DNA from: Streptosporangiales bacterium
GTDB lineage: Bacteria; Actinomycetota; Actinomycetes; Streptosporangiales; WHST01
DNA length: 64,000 nt
Assembly: GCA_009379825.1 (NCBI GenBank)
Contig: WHTA01000015.1
Span: 39,224-103,223, forward strand
Direction of reading: 5' to 3'
The notes beneath the pieces were generated by a model. The model did no database searches. It had not been told where the DNA came from and worked only from the letters and a program-made list of their open reading frames with translations. How positions within the stretch are numbered: position 1 is the first letter of the stretch; each line of letters opens with the position of its first letter. Below are positions 46,389 through 56,451 of the stretch, piece after piece. The translations under genes and the position numbers were made by a program.

Positions 46389-46600
46389 TCAGGCCACCCG
46401 CGGCCCAAGCGCTGTCCAGGCGTTGCAGTTGCCACCGTCGAGATGGTCGTCGCCTACTCGGTCCTCCGCGCACCCGATGCTAGAGCCTTCGCCCATCGTG
46501 CGGTGGTCGTTGCCGATGAACATCCCGGACATGCACTGCGCCGGCAGCTCCTGCCGTGCCGAGCGGGTAGTAGATGGTCTCGCTGCACTATTGAACGTTG
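46389..46600 (-). pseudogene. Decayed third copy of the zinc metallopeptidase
   Basis: The minus strand encodes fragments matching the upstream peptidase paralogue: RQELPAQCMSGMFIGNDHRTMGEG, AEDRVGDDHLDGG and CNAWTALGPRVA with the same stop position, but it lacks about 30 residues between HLDGG and CNAW. In another frame just upstream, CSETIYYPL corresponds to FYCSVNETIYYSV of the intact protein and follows a stop codon. The HExxH region is missing. Homology seems to fade beyond 46600. A broken relic of a tandem duplication. Confidence 0.75.
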
Positions 46601-46802
46601 CCGCAATTCTCGGTGTACGGCATGTTCGGCTCGCGCCGATCCGGCGGCGGTTGTGCGACCACACGTAGTGGGCCGGAGCGGGAGCGTAGTAGATTCGCCC
46701 GGCGGCGTGGGTGTGCAGGATCACGTCCCGGTCGACCGACGGGACCTGCGCTGGGAATTGACCTGCGGGACCGCTACGCTGCCTGCCGTGTTTGGGGATG
46801 TG
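46601..46802. other. Upstream region of the DUF2207 gene
   Basis: About 200 bp. Apart from possible further peptidase remnants on the minus strand (a short IYYAP-like fragment near 46680) nothing is recognised. Confidence 0.3.
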
Positions 46803-48554
46803 ATGAGAACCGGTTCTGTCCTGCCTCACCACCGCACCATCTTCCGCAGCCGTCGCGGCCGCGCGATCGGTGCTGCGCTGGGTGCCGGGGTGATCGCGGC
46901 GCTGACGGTGCTGCCCGCAGCTGACGCGTCCGCCGCGTCCGCGCACGTGCAGCGTCAGAACATCGACATGGTCGTCGCGAAGGACGGCACGACGAAGGTG
47001 ACCGAGCGGGTCACCTACGACTACGCGTCGGGCAACGCCGGGTTCACCCGGAGCTTCGTCACGCGGACGCGGTACAGCGACACCGAGGACCGCGTCATCA
47101 AGCTGAGCGACATCGAGGTGACCTCGGACGGCGCCGACGTGCCGACGAGGATCAACCACGAGGACGGCACGACGACCGTGGACGTCGACCCCGGCAAGGA
47201 GCTGCAGGGGCGCAAGAAGTACGAGATGACCTACACGGTGGACGGCATGATGGTGCCGTCCACGGGTGGCGTGACGCTGAGCTGGACACCGGTCAGCGGC
47301 TGGACGGTGCCCGCGAGGAAGGTCAACATCAACGTGATCGGCCCGCAGCAGCCGACGCACGTGTCGTGTACCGCGGGAGCCCCTGGCGCGTCCGTGCCGT
47401 GCACGCTGTCGCAGGCCGGCGGCGAGGGCGTGGCGGGGAGCAAGTTCCTGCAGAACGACCTGCCGGCGCGCGGCGTCTTCGACATCACCGTGGGGATGCC
47501 GCAGGACGCCGTGGACGCCGAGCCGATCCTGGAGAAGCGGCACACGCTCGTCACCGCGTTCTCCGTGACACCGTTCACCGTGGCAGCGCTCGTCGCGGTG
47601 CTGGTGCTTGGTCTCATCGGGCTCTGGCTGCTGTGGCGGATACGGGGCCGCGACGCGCGGTCGGTGGCCGCGGGCAGCAACACCGGCGGCCGGCGGCCGT
47701 TCCACGAGGAGGACGGCACCATCGTGTTCAGCCCGCCCGGCGGTCTTCGCCCGGGGCAGGTCGGCACCCTGGTCGACGAGCAGGCCGACGTGGTCGACAT
47801 CGTGGCGACCATCCTCGACTTGGCGGTGCGCAACTACATCTTCATCGAGGAGCTCGGCGGCGCCCGGCCGGACTGGCGGCTGTACAAGCGCAACGAGCCG
47901 GGCGACGAGCTGCTGCCGTACGAGCGTGCGGTGTTCGACGAGCTGTTCGAGCACGGCGACGACGTGCTGGTCTCCGACCTGCGTTCGGTGCTCGCCAGCG
48001 ACATGCCGCGGCTGCGTCAGCTGATGTACCACGACGTCGTCACGCAGGGCTGGTTCGCGTCCCGCCCGGACCAGGTGCGCTCCCGCTGGCTGTGGGGCGG
48101 TGTCGCCCTGGCGATCGCCGGTGTGGCGATCACGGTGCTGCTGGCGCTGTTCACCTTCGACGCGCTCGTTGGGCTGGCGGTCGTGATCCTCGGTATCGGG
48201 GTCGCGGTGGCGGCCGAGTACATGCCGTCGAGGACGTCGCGCGGCAGCGAGGTGCTCGGCCAGATCAACGGGTTGCGGCAGTACCTGCAAGGCGCCGACC
48301 CGGCGGACATCCCGGCCGCCGAGCAGGAGACGCTGTGCGCGCGGCTGGTGCCGTACGCGGCGCTCTTCGGCGCCGAGGACCGGTGGGCGCACGCGCTGTC
48401 GGAGTCCGAGGACGTCGGCGACGAGGGCTTCACCTGGTACGGCGGGCCCGAGGGGTGGAGCAGGGAGCACCTCGACGACTCCGTCGCCAACTTCCTGGTG
48501 GACGTGACCGGCGCGGTCTCCACGTCGCGGCCGTTGCGGGGAGTAGCTGGCTAG
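46803..48554 (+). CDS. DUF2207 domain membrane protein
   Basis: A 583-residue protein. Signal-like N-terminus (AIGAALGAGVIAALTVLPAADASA), an extracellular beta domain typical of DUF2207 (KVTERVTYDYASGNAGFTRSF), a transmembrane segment near 260 (VAALVAVLVLGLIGLWLLW), a cytoplasmic part and two further helices (around 430-470). Function of the family is not established. Start at ATG 46803, or GTG 46800, with GGGGAT nearby. It stands alone between the peptidase relic and gap. Confidence 0.82.
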   Translation: MRTGSVLPHHRTIFRSRRGRAIGAALGAGVIAALTVLPAADASAASAHVQRQNIDMVVAKDGTTKVTERVTYDYASGNAGFTRSFVTRTRYSDTEDRVIKLSDIEVTSDGADVPTRINHEDGTTTVDVDPGKELQGRKKYEMTYTVDGMMVPSTGGVTLSWTPVSGWTVPARKVNINVIGPQQPTHVSCTAGAPGASVPCTLSQAGGEGVAGSKFLQNDLPARGVFDITVGMPQDAVDAEPILEKRHTLVTAFSVTPFTVAALVAVLVLGLIGLWLLWRIRGRDARSVAAGSNTGGRRPFHEEDGTIVFSPPGGLRPGQVGTLVDEQADVVDIVATILDLAVRNYIFIEELGGARPDWRLYKRNEPGDELLPYERAVFDELFEHGDDVLVSDLRSVLASDMPRLRQLMYHDVVTQGWFASRPDQVRSRWLWGGVALAIAGVAITVLLALFTFDALVGLAVVILGIGVAVAAEYMPSRTSRGSEVLGQINGLRQYLQGADPADIPAAEQETLCARLVPYAALFGAEDRWAHALSESEDVGDEGFTWYGGPEGWSREHLDDSVANFLVDVTGAVSTSRPLRGVAG

Positions 48555-48607
48555 TCCGCGGCGGTGATTACGGGCGCCGCCGAGGGGTAGGTGGCGCTCA
48601 GACGTAA

Positions 48608-49726
<1,119 letters not shown>

Positions 49727-49745
49727 GCGGCCGGGACTGCTGCCG

Positions 49746-50933
49746 ATGAGGACGATCGACGATCTCGACGTCGCAGGGAAGCGGGTACTGGTCAGGTCCG
49801 ACCTGAACGTCCCGCTCGACGGCGACCGCATCACCGACGACGGCCGGGTGCGGGCGAGCGTGCCGACGATCGAGCGGCTGGTCGCGCGGGGAGCGCGGGT
49901 GGTGGTCTGCGCGCACCTCGGCCGGCCGAAGGGCGAGGTGCGCCCGGAGTTCTCGCTGCGCCCGGTGGCGAGCCGGCTCGGCGAGCTGCTCGGCACCGAC
50001 GTCGCGTTCGCCGGTGACGTGGTGGGTGACGGTGCGCAGCAGGCGGTGACCGGGCTGGCCGATGGCCAGGTGGCGCTGCTGGAGAACCTGCGCTTCGAGG
50101 CCGCAGAGACGAGCAAGGATGACGCCGAGCGGGCCGCGTTCGCGGCGAAGCTGGCTGCGCTCGCCGACTGCTACGTCGGGGACGGGTTCGGTGCCGTACA
50201 CCGCAAGCACGCGAGCGTGTACGACGTGCCTGGGCTGCTGCCGCACGCGGCCGGTGGGCTCGTGAAGGACGAGGTCGAGGTGCTGCAGCGGCTCACCGGC
50301 GACCCGCAGCGGCCGTACGCCGTGGTGCTCGGTGGCGCGAAGGTGTCCGACAAGCTCGGCGTCATCGCCGGGGTGCTCGAGGTCGCGGACCGGCTGATCA
50401 TCGGCGGCGGGATGGCGTACACCTTCCTCAAGGCCCAGGGCCACGAGGTCGGCAAGAGCCTGCTGGAGAGCGATCAGGTGGACGCCGTGCGCGGGCACCT
50501 GGACACCGCGCAGGCCAAGGGCGTCGAGGTCGTGCTGCCGGTGGACGTGGTCGCGGTCGAGGAGCTGCGTGCCGGCGCCCCGTCGCAGGTGGTGCCGGCC
50601 GACGGCATCCCCGCCGACCGGGAGGGCGTGGACATCGGGCCCGACTCGGGCAAGGTCTTCGCCGACAAGCTGCGGGACGCGAGCACGGTGTTCTGGAACG
50701 GCCCGATGGGCGTGTTCGAGATCGACGCGTTCAGTCTCGGTACGAAGGCCGTGGCGCAGGCGCTGACCGAGGTGGACGGGCTGACGGTGGTCGGCGGCGG
50801 CGACTCCGCCGCGGCCGTGCGGAAGCTCGGGTTCGCCGACGACCAGTTCGGGCACATCTCCACCGGTGGCGGTGCGAGCCTGGAGTACCTGGAGGGCAAG
50901 ACCCTGCCGGGTCTCGCCGTACTGGAGGATTGA
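49746..50933 (+). CDS. pgk: Phosphoglycerate kinase
   Basis: Monomeric glycolytic kinase of 395 residues that makes ATP from 1,3-bisphosphoglycerate. Motifs [10 protein letters not shown] (substrate), [20 protein letters not shown] and [10 protein letters not shown] are complete. ATG at 49746, 19 bp after gap. Its stop overlaps the tpiA start by one base. Confidence 0.97.
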   Translation: MRTIDDLDVAGKRVLVRSDLNVPLDGDRITDDGRVRASVPTIERLVARGARVVVCAHLGRPKGEVRPEFSLRPVASRLGELLGTDVAFAGDVVGDGAQQAVTGLADGQVALLENLRFEAAETSKDDAERAAFAAKLAALADCYVGDGFGAVHRKHASVYDVPGLLPHAAGGLVKDEVEVLQRLTGDPQRPYAVVLGGAKVSDKLGVIAGVLEVADRLIIGGGMAYTFLKAQGHEVGKSLLESDQVDAVRGHLDTAQAKGVEVVLPVDVVAVEELRAGAPSQVVPADGIPADREGVDIGPDSGKVFADKLRDASTVFWNGPMGVFEIDAFSLGTKAVAQALTEVDGLTVVGGGDSAAAVRKLGFADDQFGHISTGGGASLEYLEGKTLPGLAVLED

Positions 50934-51721
50934 TGGCGAAGACTGGCCGCAAGCCGCTGATGGCCGGCAACTGGAAGATGAACCTCAACCACTTCGAGGC
51001 CATCGCGCACGTCCAGAAGCTGGCCTGGTCGCTGGACGAGAAGCACTACGACGCGGTGGAGATCGTGGTGCTGCCGCCGTTCACCGACCTGCGCAGCGTG
51101 CAGACCCTCGTGATGGGCGACAAGCTGCTGCTCGAGTACGGGGCGCAGGACCTCTCCGTGCACGACAGCGGTGCGTACACCGGCGAGGTGTCCGGCGCGA
51201 TGCTGGCGAAGCTTGGGTGCCAGTACGTGGTCGTCGGCCACTCCGAGCGGCGCGAGCAGCACGGCGAGGACGACCAGCTGGTCAACGCCAAGGTGAAGGC
51301 CGCGCTGAAGCACGAGCTGACGCCGATCGTGTGCGTCGGGGAGAAGCTCGACGTGCGGGAGGCCGGCGAGGCCGAGCCGTTCACCCTCGCGCAGGTCGAC
51401 GGCGCGCTCGCCGGCATCGCCGCCGCGGCGGCGAAGAGCGTGGTGATCGCGTACGAGCCGGTGTGGGCGATCGGCACTGGGAAGGCCTGCTCGCCGGATG
51501 ACGCGCAGGACATCTGCGCGGCGATCCGCAGCCGGCTCGCGGAGCTCTACTCCGGCGACGTCGCCGACCAGGTGCGGATCCTGTACGGCGGTTCGGTGAA
51601 GCTCGACAACATCAAGGCCATCATGGGCAAGGCGGACATCGACGGTGGCCTGGTCGGGGGCGCGAGCCTCGACCCGGAGACCTTCGCCAGGCTCGCCCGT
51701 TACCCGGAGATCCCGGTATAG
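50933..51721 (+). CDS. tpiA: Triosephosphate isomerase
   Basis: TIM-barrel isomerase of 262 residues. Catalytic residues are Lys in AGNWKMN, His in [10 protein letters not shown] and Glu in [12 protein letters not shown]; phosphate grip is [11 protein letters not shown] and [11 protein letters not shown]. The ATG at 50933 lies 4 nt after GGAGG (TGATG overlap with pgk). Confidence 0.97.
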   Translation: MAKTGRKPLMAGNWKMNLNHFEAIAHVQKLAWSLDEKHYDAVEIVVLPPFTDLRSVQTLVMGDKLLLEYGAQDLSVHDSGAYTGEVSGAMLAKLGCQYVVVGHSERREQHGEDDQLVNAKVKAALKHELTPIVCVGEKLDVREAGEAEPFTLAQVDGALAGIAAAAAKSVVIAYEPVWAIGTGKACSPDDAQDICAAIRSRLAELYSGDVADQVRILYGGSVKLDNIKAIMGKADIDGGLVGGASLDPETFARLARYPEIPV

Positions 51722-51855
51722 CCCGTTATCGCCCGGCATGCCGGGGGGAGAGGTGTGGCGACCGGATTCGTGCTCGGCCCGGGCGATCACGTACCCTGGG
51801 ATGCGCCCCAGCTCAGACCGCACAGCAACGTCTGCCGAACGGAGAGAGTCCAGCG

Positions 51856-52101
51856 ATGGACGTCGATTGGCTGAAACTGCCGCTCCAGATCATCGTGATC
51901 GTGGCCAGCTCGCTGATGATCTTGCTTGTGCTGCTGCACAAGGGCAAGGGCGGCGGCCTGTCCGACATGTTCGGCGGCGGGTTCATCTCCGCGGCGAGCA
52001 GCTCGACGGTCATGGAGAAGAACCTGAACCGGTTCACGATCGGCGTGGGCGTGGTCTGGTTCCTCAGCTTGATCGCGCTCGCGGTCATCTTCAAGGTCTG
52101 A
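51856..52101 (+). CDS. secG: Preprotein translocase subunit SecG
   Basis: An 81-residue protein with two transmembrane helices (IIVIVASSLMILLVLLH; TIGVGVVWFLSLIALAVIF) flanking the conserved loop KGKGGGLSDMFGGG. Part of SecYEG. GAGAG lies 9 nt before the ATG. Downstream of tpiA, as usual in this phylum. Confidence 0.95.
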   Translation: MDVDWLKLPLQIIVIVASSLMILLVLLHKGKGGGLSDMFGGGFISAASSSTVMEKNLNRFTIGVGVVWFLSLIALAVIFKV

Positions 52102-52258
52102 CGAGGGGGAGACGCGTCGCCGGGCGGCGCCGGGTGGAAGAGGACCGGTGAAGATTTGTGGGGCGCAACGCCCTCGCCGATGCGCCGACGGGGTTATTCT
52201 CTGTTCTGCTCTACTCGAGAGTGCGTATGACGCACCGCGTACGTGAAGGGTGAAGTCC

Positions 52259-52603
52259 GTGCCAGGTGGTAACGCGATCCGTGGCAGCCGTATCGGTGCC
52301 GGCCCCATGGGCGAGGCCGAGCGCGGCGATGAGGCGCCACGCATTCGAGTGTCCTACTGGTGTGCCAACGGGCACGAGAGCATGCCGTCGTTCGCCAGCG
52401 ACGTGGAGCTCCCCGAGACGTGGGACTGTGTCAGGTGCGGGTTCCCCGCCGGCACCGACAAGGAGAACCCGCCGTCACCGATGCGCACTGAGCCGTACAA
52501 GACGCACCTGGCGTACGTGAAGGAGCGTCGCAGCCCCGAGGACGCCAAGGCCATCCTGCAGGAGGCCGTCGACAAGCTTCGTGCAAGCGGTGTGCGGTTC
52601 TAG
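52259..52603 (+). CDS. rbpA: RNA polymerase-binding protein RbpA
   Basis: Actinobacterial transcription factor of 114 residues that binds RNA polymerase and principal sigma factors. N-terminal tail GGNAIRGSRIGAGPM, a central zinc-like domain with YWCANGHES and DCVRCGFPAG, and the sigma-interacting C-terminus TEPYKTHLAYVKERRS. GTG at 52259 with AAGGG 8 nt upstream; a GTG at 52250 is in frame but worse. A -10-like TATTCT lies at 52195-52200 without a clear -35. Confidence 0.95.
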   Translation: MPGGNAIRGSRIGAGPMGEAERGDEAPRIRVSYWCANGHESMPSFASDVELPETWDCVRCGFPAGTDKENPPSPMRTEPYKTHLAYVKERRSPEDAKAILQEAVDKLRASGVRF

Positions 52604-52618
52604 CCAATGTGACCCAGC

Positions 52619-53227
52619 ATGAGCGACCCGGCGTTGGCGAGCGGCGAAGGGCAGCCGGCACAGCCGACCCTGGTCTCCGGTGACGTCACGCTGCGGCCGT
52701 GGCGGCTCGGTGACGAGTCGACCATCCTGCCGCTGTACGACACGGAGATGGCCCGCTGGTTCGGGATCAGCAAGGGTGCGCCGGTGCTGTCGCGGATGCA
52801 GGAGGCGATCAGGCGCTGGCACCAGGGCTACATCGACTCCAGGAGCATCGTCAGCTTCCTCGTCGTCCGTACGGCCGACCCGGTGCCGGTCGGCACCTGC
52901 CAGGTGCACGACGACGGTGACGGCGTGGGCGTGGTCTCGTGGACGGCCTACGGCCCGTACCGCCGCACCGGGTACGCCACCACCGCGGTCATGACGCTGT
53001 GCAAGTACGCGTTCGAGGACCTCGGCTTCGTCCGCCTGGAGGCGTACGTGTCCCCGGCGAACAAGGCGTCGCTCGCGGTGGCGGGCAAGTGCGGCTTCAC
53101 CAGGGAGGGCCTGCTGCGCCAGAAGCGCTCCGGCGACGAGGGCCGCCGCGACCTGGTCCTCTTCGCCCGCCTGGTGACCGACCCGGTGCCCCTGCTGCGC
53201 CTCCCACGCCGCCGCAAGCGCCGCTGA
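52619..53227 (+). CDS. GNAT family N-acetyltransferase
   Basis: RimJ/RimL-like acetyltransferase of 202 residues. Family motifs are VTLRPWRLGDESTILPLYD, YRRTGYATTAVMTLCKYAFEDLGFVRLEAYVSPANKASLAVAGKCGFTREG, including the R/Q-x-x-G-x-A acetyl-CoA loop. 15 bp after rbpA. The very basic C-terminus (RRKRR) is unusual. Acceptor unknown. Confidence 0.86.
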   Translation: MSDPALASGEGQPAQPTLVSGDVTLRPWRLGDESTILPLYDTEMARWFGISKGAPVLSRMQEAIRRWHQGYIDSRSIVSFLVVRTADPVPVGTCQVHDDGDGVGVVSWTAYGPYRRTGYATTAVMTLCKYAFEDLGFVRLEAYVSPANKASLAVAGKCGFTREGLLRQKRSGDEGRRDLVLFARLVTDPVPLLRLPRRRKRR

Positions 53228-53246
53228 CCCCTACCGCGGTCAGCGG
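53221..53246. terminator. Hairpin between GNAT and pgl genes
   Basis: CCGCTGACC (53221-53229) and GGTCAGCGG (53238-53246) form a perfect 9-bp stem over an 8-nt loop between convergent genes. Contains both stop codons. Likely bidirectional terminator. Confidence 0.55.
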
Positions 53247-53971
53247 AGCTTGGCCGCCGCTGTCTGGTCGAGCAGGAACCGCGTCGCCGCCGTGCCGTGG
53301 GCGCCGGCGGCGGGGACCTGGTGCGGGTCTGCGCCGGCGAGCGCCTGCTGCACTGCGTCCGCCTTCTCCGCGCCGGCGGCGAGGATCCACACCTCCGCCG
53401 CGGTGGCGATGGTCGGGAACGTCAGCGAGATCCTGGTCGGCGGCGGCTTCGGCGCGTCGTGCACGGCCACGGCCGGGCGCCGCTGCTCGTCGAGGGCCGG
53501 CTGCCCGGGGAACAGCGACGCCACGTGGGCGTCCGGGCCGATCCCCAGCATGAGCACGTCGAACGCGGGCACGCCCGCGAGCTCGGCGGCGTACGCGTCC
53601 GCCGCGGCCGCCGGGTCGTCGCCGTACCGGCCGTCGGACGGCGCCATCGGGTGCACCTGCGACGGGTCGACGCCGACGTGGTCGAGCAGCGCCTCGCGGG
53701 CGGCCGTCTCGTTGCGCTCCGGGTGCCCGGCAGGCAGGAACCGCTCGTCACCCCACCACACCGACAGCCGCCGCCAGTCGATGGCGTCCCTGGCCGGCGC
53801 GGTACGCAGTGCCGCGAGCGACGCGGTGCCGATGCCGCCGCCGGTGAGCACGACGGACGCGTGCCCGCGGCTGCTCTGCGCGTCGACGATGCGGGTCACC
53901 AGCCGCGCGGCGACCGCCTGGGCGAGTAGGTCGGCGTCCCGGTGCACGGTCACGGTCGGCGTGTCGGGCAT
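53240..53971 (-). CDS. pgl: 6-phosphogluconolactonase
   Basis: Hydrolyses 6-phosphogluconolactone in the oxidative pentose phosphate pathway. 243 residues; DevB-family motifs ASVVLTGGGIGTASLAAL, WWGDERFLPAGHPERNETAARE and MLGIGPDAHVASLFPG. ATG at 53971 lies 3 bp after opcA. Last gene of tkt-tal-pgi-zwf-opcA-pgl. Confidence 0.95.
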   Translation of the reverse strand: MPDTPTVTVHRDADLLAQAVAARLVTRIVDAQSSRGHASVVLTGGGIGTASLAALRTAPARDAIDWRRLSVWWGDERFLPAGHPERNETAAREALLDHVGVDPSQVHPMAPSDGRYGDDPAAAADAYAAELAGVPAFDVLMLGIGPDAHVASLFPGQPALDEQRRPAVAVHDAPKPPPTRISLTFPTIATAAEVWILAAGAEKADAVQQALAGADPHQVPAAGAHGTAATRFLLDQTAAAKLR

Positions 53972-53974
53972 GCG

Positions 53975-54898
53975 TCACCCCTTCGACTGTTTGGCGAGCC
54001 GCTTCGCGTGGTGGGCGAGGGTCTCGTGGTACGGCTCGTCCGGGTCGAGCCTGCGCAGCTCCTCGGCCAGCAGCTCGGAGATCTCGCGGCGGGCGAGGGC
54101 CACCTGCCGGTCCGGGTCGCCGGGACGCGACAGCGTCGCCAGCCGGCCGTCCGGGCGGTGCACGGCGATCTGGCCGCCGGGCACGTCGAGCGTCACGGCG
54201 GTGATGCCGGGGCCGCGCGAGGCGACCTGGTCGACGCGTACCCGCAGCTGCTTGCTCAGCCAGGTGACCAGCAGCTCACCGCTGGGGTTCCCGCGCGCCG
54301 CGTGCACCGTGGCGCTGCGGATACGGCCCGGGTTCTGGTCGAGCTCGGACGCCAGCAGTGTGCGCCACGGGGTGAGCCGGGTCCAGGCGAAGTCGGTGTC
54401 GCCCGGCTGGTACTCCTCGGCGCGCTGCGGCAGCAGCTTCGTGCTTCGCGCGCCCGCCGCGGCGTCGGTCACCCGGCGCTTGGCGAGCTGGCCGAGCACG
54501 GTGTTCGCGACGTCGGCGGGGGCATTGCCCGGCCACCAGACGACCACCGGCGTGTCCGGCAGCAGCAGCGGCAGCACGACGGAGTCGGCGTGCCTGCCGA
54601 GCTTGCCGGCCAGCCGCAGGATGACCGACTCGAGCAGGCCGGCCTCGCCGCCGACGGAGAGCTCGGCGTCCAGGCGTGCCTTGTCCCTGCCGGAGTGGCG
54701 GATCACCGTGAGGATGCGGCACGGGTGCTCCCGCGCGGCCTCGGTCGCGGCGCGCAGCGCGTCCGCGTGGTCGTCCTCTGTGGTGTCGATGACGAGGGTC
54801 AGCACCATGCCGACGGTCGGGCTGCCGCTGCGCCTGCGGGCGTCGAGCAGCGCGCTGGCGATGGCGGAGCTGTTGGTGTCGGTGAGGTCGATGCGCAT
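53975..54898 (-). CDS. opcA: Glucose-6-phosphate dehydrogenase assembly protein OpcA
   Basis: A 307-residue protein that in cyanobacteria and actinobacteria assembles or activates Zwf. Conserved pieces are VLTLVIDTTEDD, VVLPLLLPDTPVVVWWPG and DTDFAWTRLTPWRTLLA. ATG 54898, 14 bp after zwf. Position directly after zwf is the family norm. Confidence 0.93.
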   Translation of the reverse strand: MRIDLTDTNSSAIASALLDARRRSGSPTVGMVLTLVIDTTEDDHADALRAATEAAREHPCRILTVIRHSGRDKARLDAELSVGGEAGLLESVILRLAGKLGRHADSVVLPLLLPDTPVVVWWPGNAPADVANTVLGQLAKRRVTDAAAGARSTKLLPQRAEEYQPGDTDFAWTRLTPWRTLLASELDQNPGRIRSATVHAARGNPSGELLVTWLSKQLRVRVDQVASRGPGITAVTLDVPGGQIAVHRPDGRLATLSRPGDPDRQVALARREISELLAEELRRLDPDEPYHETLAHHAKRLAKQSKG

Positions 54899-54912
54899 GT
54901 CCCGTGCTCCCG

Positions 54913-56451
54913 TCAGGGCCTACGCCAGGTGCGGCCGTCGCGGGCCAGCATGGCGACCGCGGACTCCGGGCCCCAGCCGCCGGCCGGGTACGGCTCCGGC
55001 TTGCCGCGCTTCGCCCAGTACTCCTCGATCGGGTCGAGGATCTGCCACGACAGCTCGACCTCCTCGTGCCGCGGGAACAGCGGCGGGTCGCCGAGCAGCA
55101 CGTCGAGCAGCAGCCGCTCGTACGCCTCCGGGCTGGCCTCGGTGAACGACTCGCCGTACGCGAAGTCCATGTTCACGTCGCGGACCTCCATCGCGGTGCC
55201 AGGCACCTTGGAGCCGAACCTGACGGTGATGCCCTCGTCCGGCTGCACCCGGATCACGATCGCGTTCTGGCCGAGCTCCTCGGTGGCCGTCTCGGTGAAC
55301 GGCAGGTGCGGTGCGCGGTGCAGCTCGAGCGCGATCTCCGTGACCCGGCGGGGCAGCCGCTTGCCCGTACGCAGGTAGAACGGCACTCCCGCCCAGCGCC
55401 TGGTGTCGACCTCGAGCTTCACCGCCGCGTACGTCTCCGTCGCGGAGTCCTTGCCGATGCCCTCTTCCTGCAGGTACCCGCGCACCTGCGTGCCGCCCTG
55501 CCAGCCGGCGATGTACTGGCCGCGTGCGGTGTTCAGGTCCAGCCGGTCGGGCAGGGTGACCGCGCCGAGCACCTTCTCCTTCTCCATCCGCAGGTCCCGC
55601 GCCTCGAACGACGCGGGCTCCTCCATCGCCACCAGGGCGAGCAGCTGCAGCAGGTGGTTCTGGATCACGTCGCGTGCGGCGCCGATCCCGTCGTAGTACC
55701 CGGCCCGGCCACCGATGCCGATGTCCTCGGCCATGGTGATCTGCACGTTGTCGACGTAGTTGCGGTTCCAGATCGGCTCGAACATGGTGTTGGCGAACCG
55801 CAGCGCCAGGATGTTCTGGACGGTCTCCTTGCCGAGGTAGTGGTCGATGCGGAAGACCGAGTCCGGCGGGAACACCTGCGCGATGGTGCGGTTCAGCTCC
55901 CGCGCCGACTCCAGGTCGTGGCCGAACGGCTTCTCCACCACGACCCGCCGCCAGCCGGTGCCGTTCTGCTCCGCGAGCCCCGAGGTCTGCAGCTGCTCGA
56001 TGGTCCTGGGGAACAGGCCGGGCGGCACGGACAGGTAGAACGCGTGGTTGCCGCCGGTGCCGCGCTCGCGGTCCAGGTCGTCCACGGTCTCCCGCAGCCG
56101 CTCGAACGACGGGTCGTCGCCGAGCTCGCCAGGCACGAACCGGCAGCCGTCGGCGAGCTGCTGCCAGACCGCCTCCCTGAACGGGGTACGCGCGTACTGC
56201 TTCACCGCGTCGTGCACGACCTTGGTGAAGTCCTGCCGCTTCCACTCCCTGCGGGCGAAGCCGACCAGCGCGAAGCCAGGGGGGAGCAGCCCACGGTTCG
56301 CGAGGTCGTACACCGCGGGCATCAGCTTCTTCCTGGACAGGTCGCCGGTGACGCCGAAGATCACCAGGCCGCACGGGCCCGCGACCCGGGGCAGCCGGCG
56401 GTCCCGGGGATCACGCAGCGGGTTGATCCAGGGTGGTCGCCCGGTGCTCAT
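54913..56451 (-). CDS. zwf: Glucose-6-phosphate 1-dehydrogenase
   Basis: NADP-dependent first enzyme of the oxidative pentose phosphate branch, 512 residues. Nucleotide motif VIFGVTGDLSRKKLMPA, catalytic RIDHYLGKETVQN and C-terminal sugar-binding regions. ATG at 56451 overlaps the pgi stop (ATGA). Confidence 0.96.
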   Translation of the reverse strand: MSTGRPPWINPLRDPRDRRLPRVAGPCGLVIFGVTGDLSRKKLMPAVYDLANRGLLPPGFALVGFARREWKRQDFTKVVHDAVKQYARTPFREAVWQQLADGCRFVPGELGDDPSFERLRETVDDLDRERGTGGNHAFYLSVPPGLFPRTIEQLQTSGLAEQNGTGWRRVVVEKPFGHDLESARELNRTIAQVFPPDSVFRIDHYLGKETVQNILALRFANTMFEPIWNRNYVDNVQITMAEDIGIGGRAGYYDGIGAARDVIQNHLLQLLALVAMEEPASFEARDLRMEKEKVLGAVTLPDRLDLNTARGQYIAGWQGGTQVRGYLQEEGIGKDSATETYAAVKLEVDTRRWAGVPFYLRTGKRLPRRVTEIALELHRAPHLPFTETATEELGQNAIVIRVQPDEGITVRFGSKVPGTAMEVRDVNMDFAYGESFTEASPEAYERLLLDVLLGDPPLFPRHEEVELSWQILDPIEEYWAKRGKPEPYPAGGWGPESAVAMLARDGRTWRRP

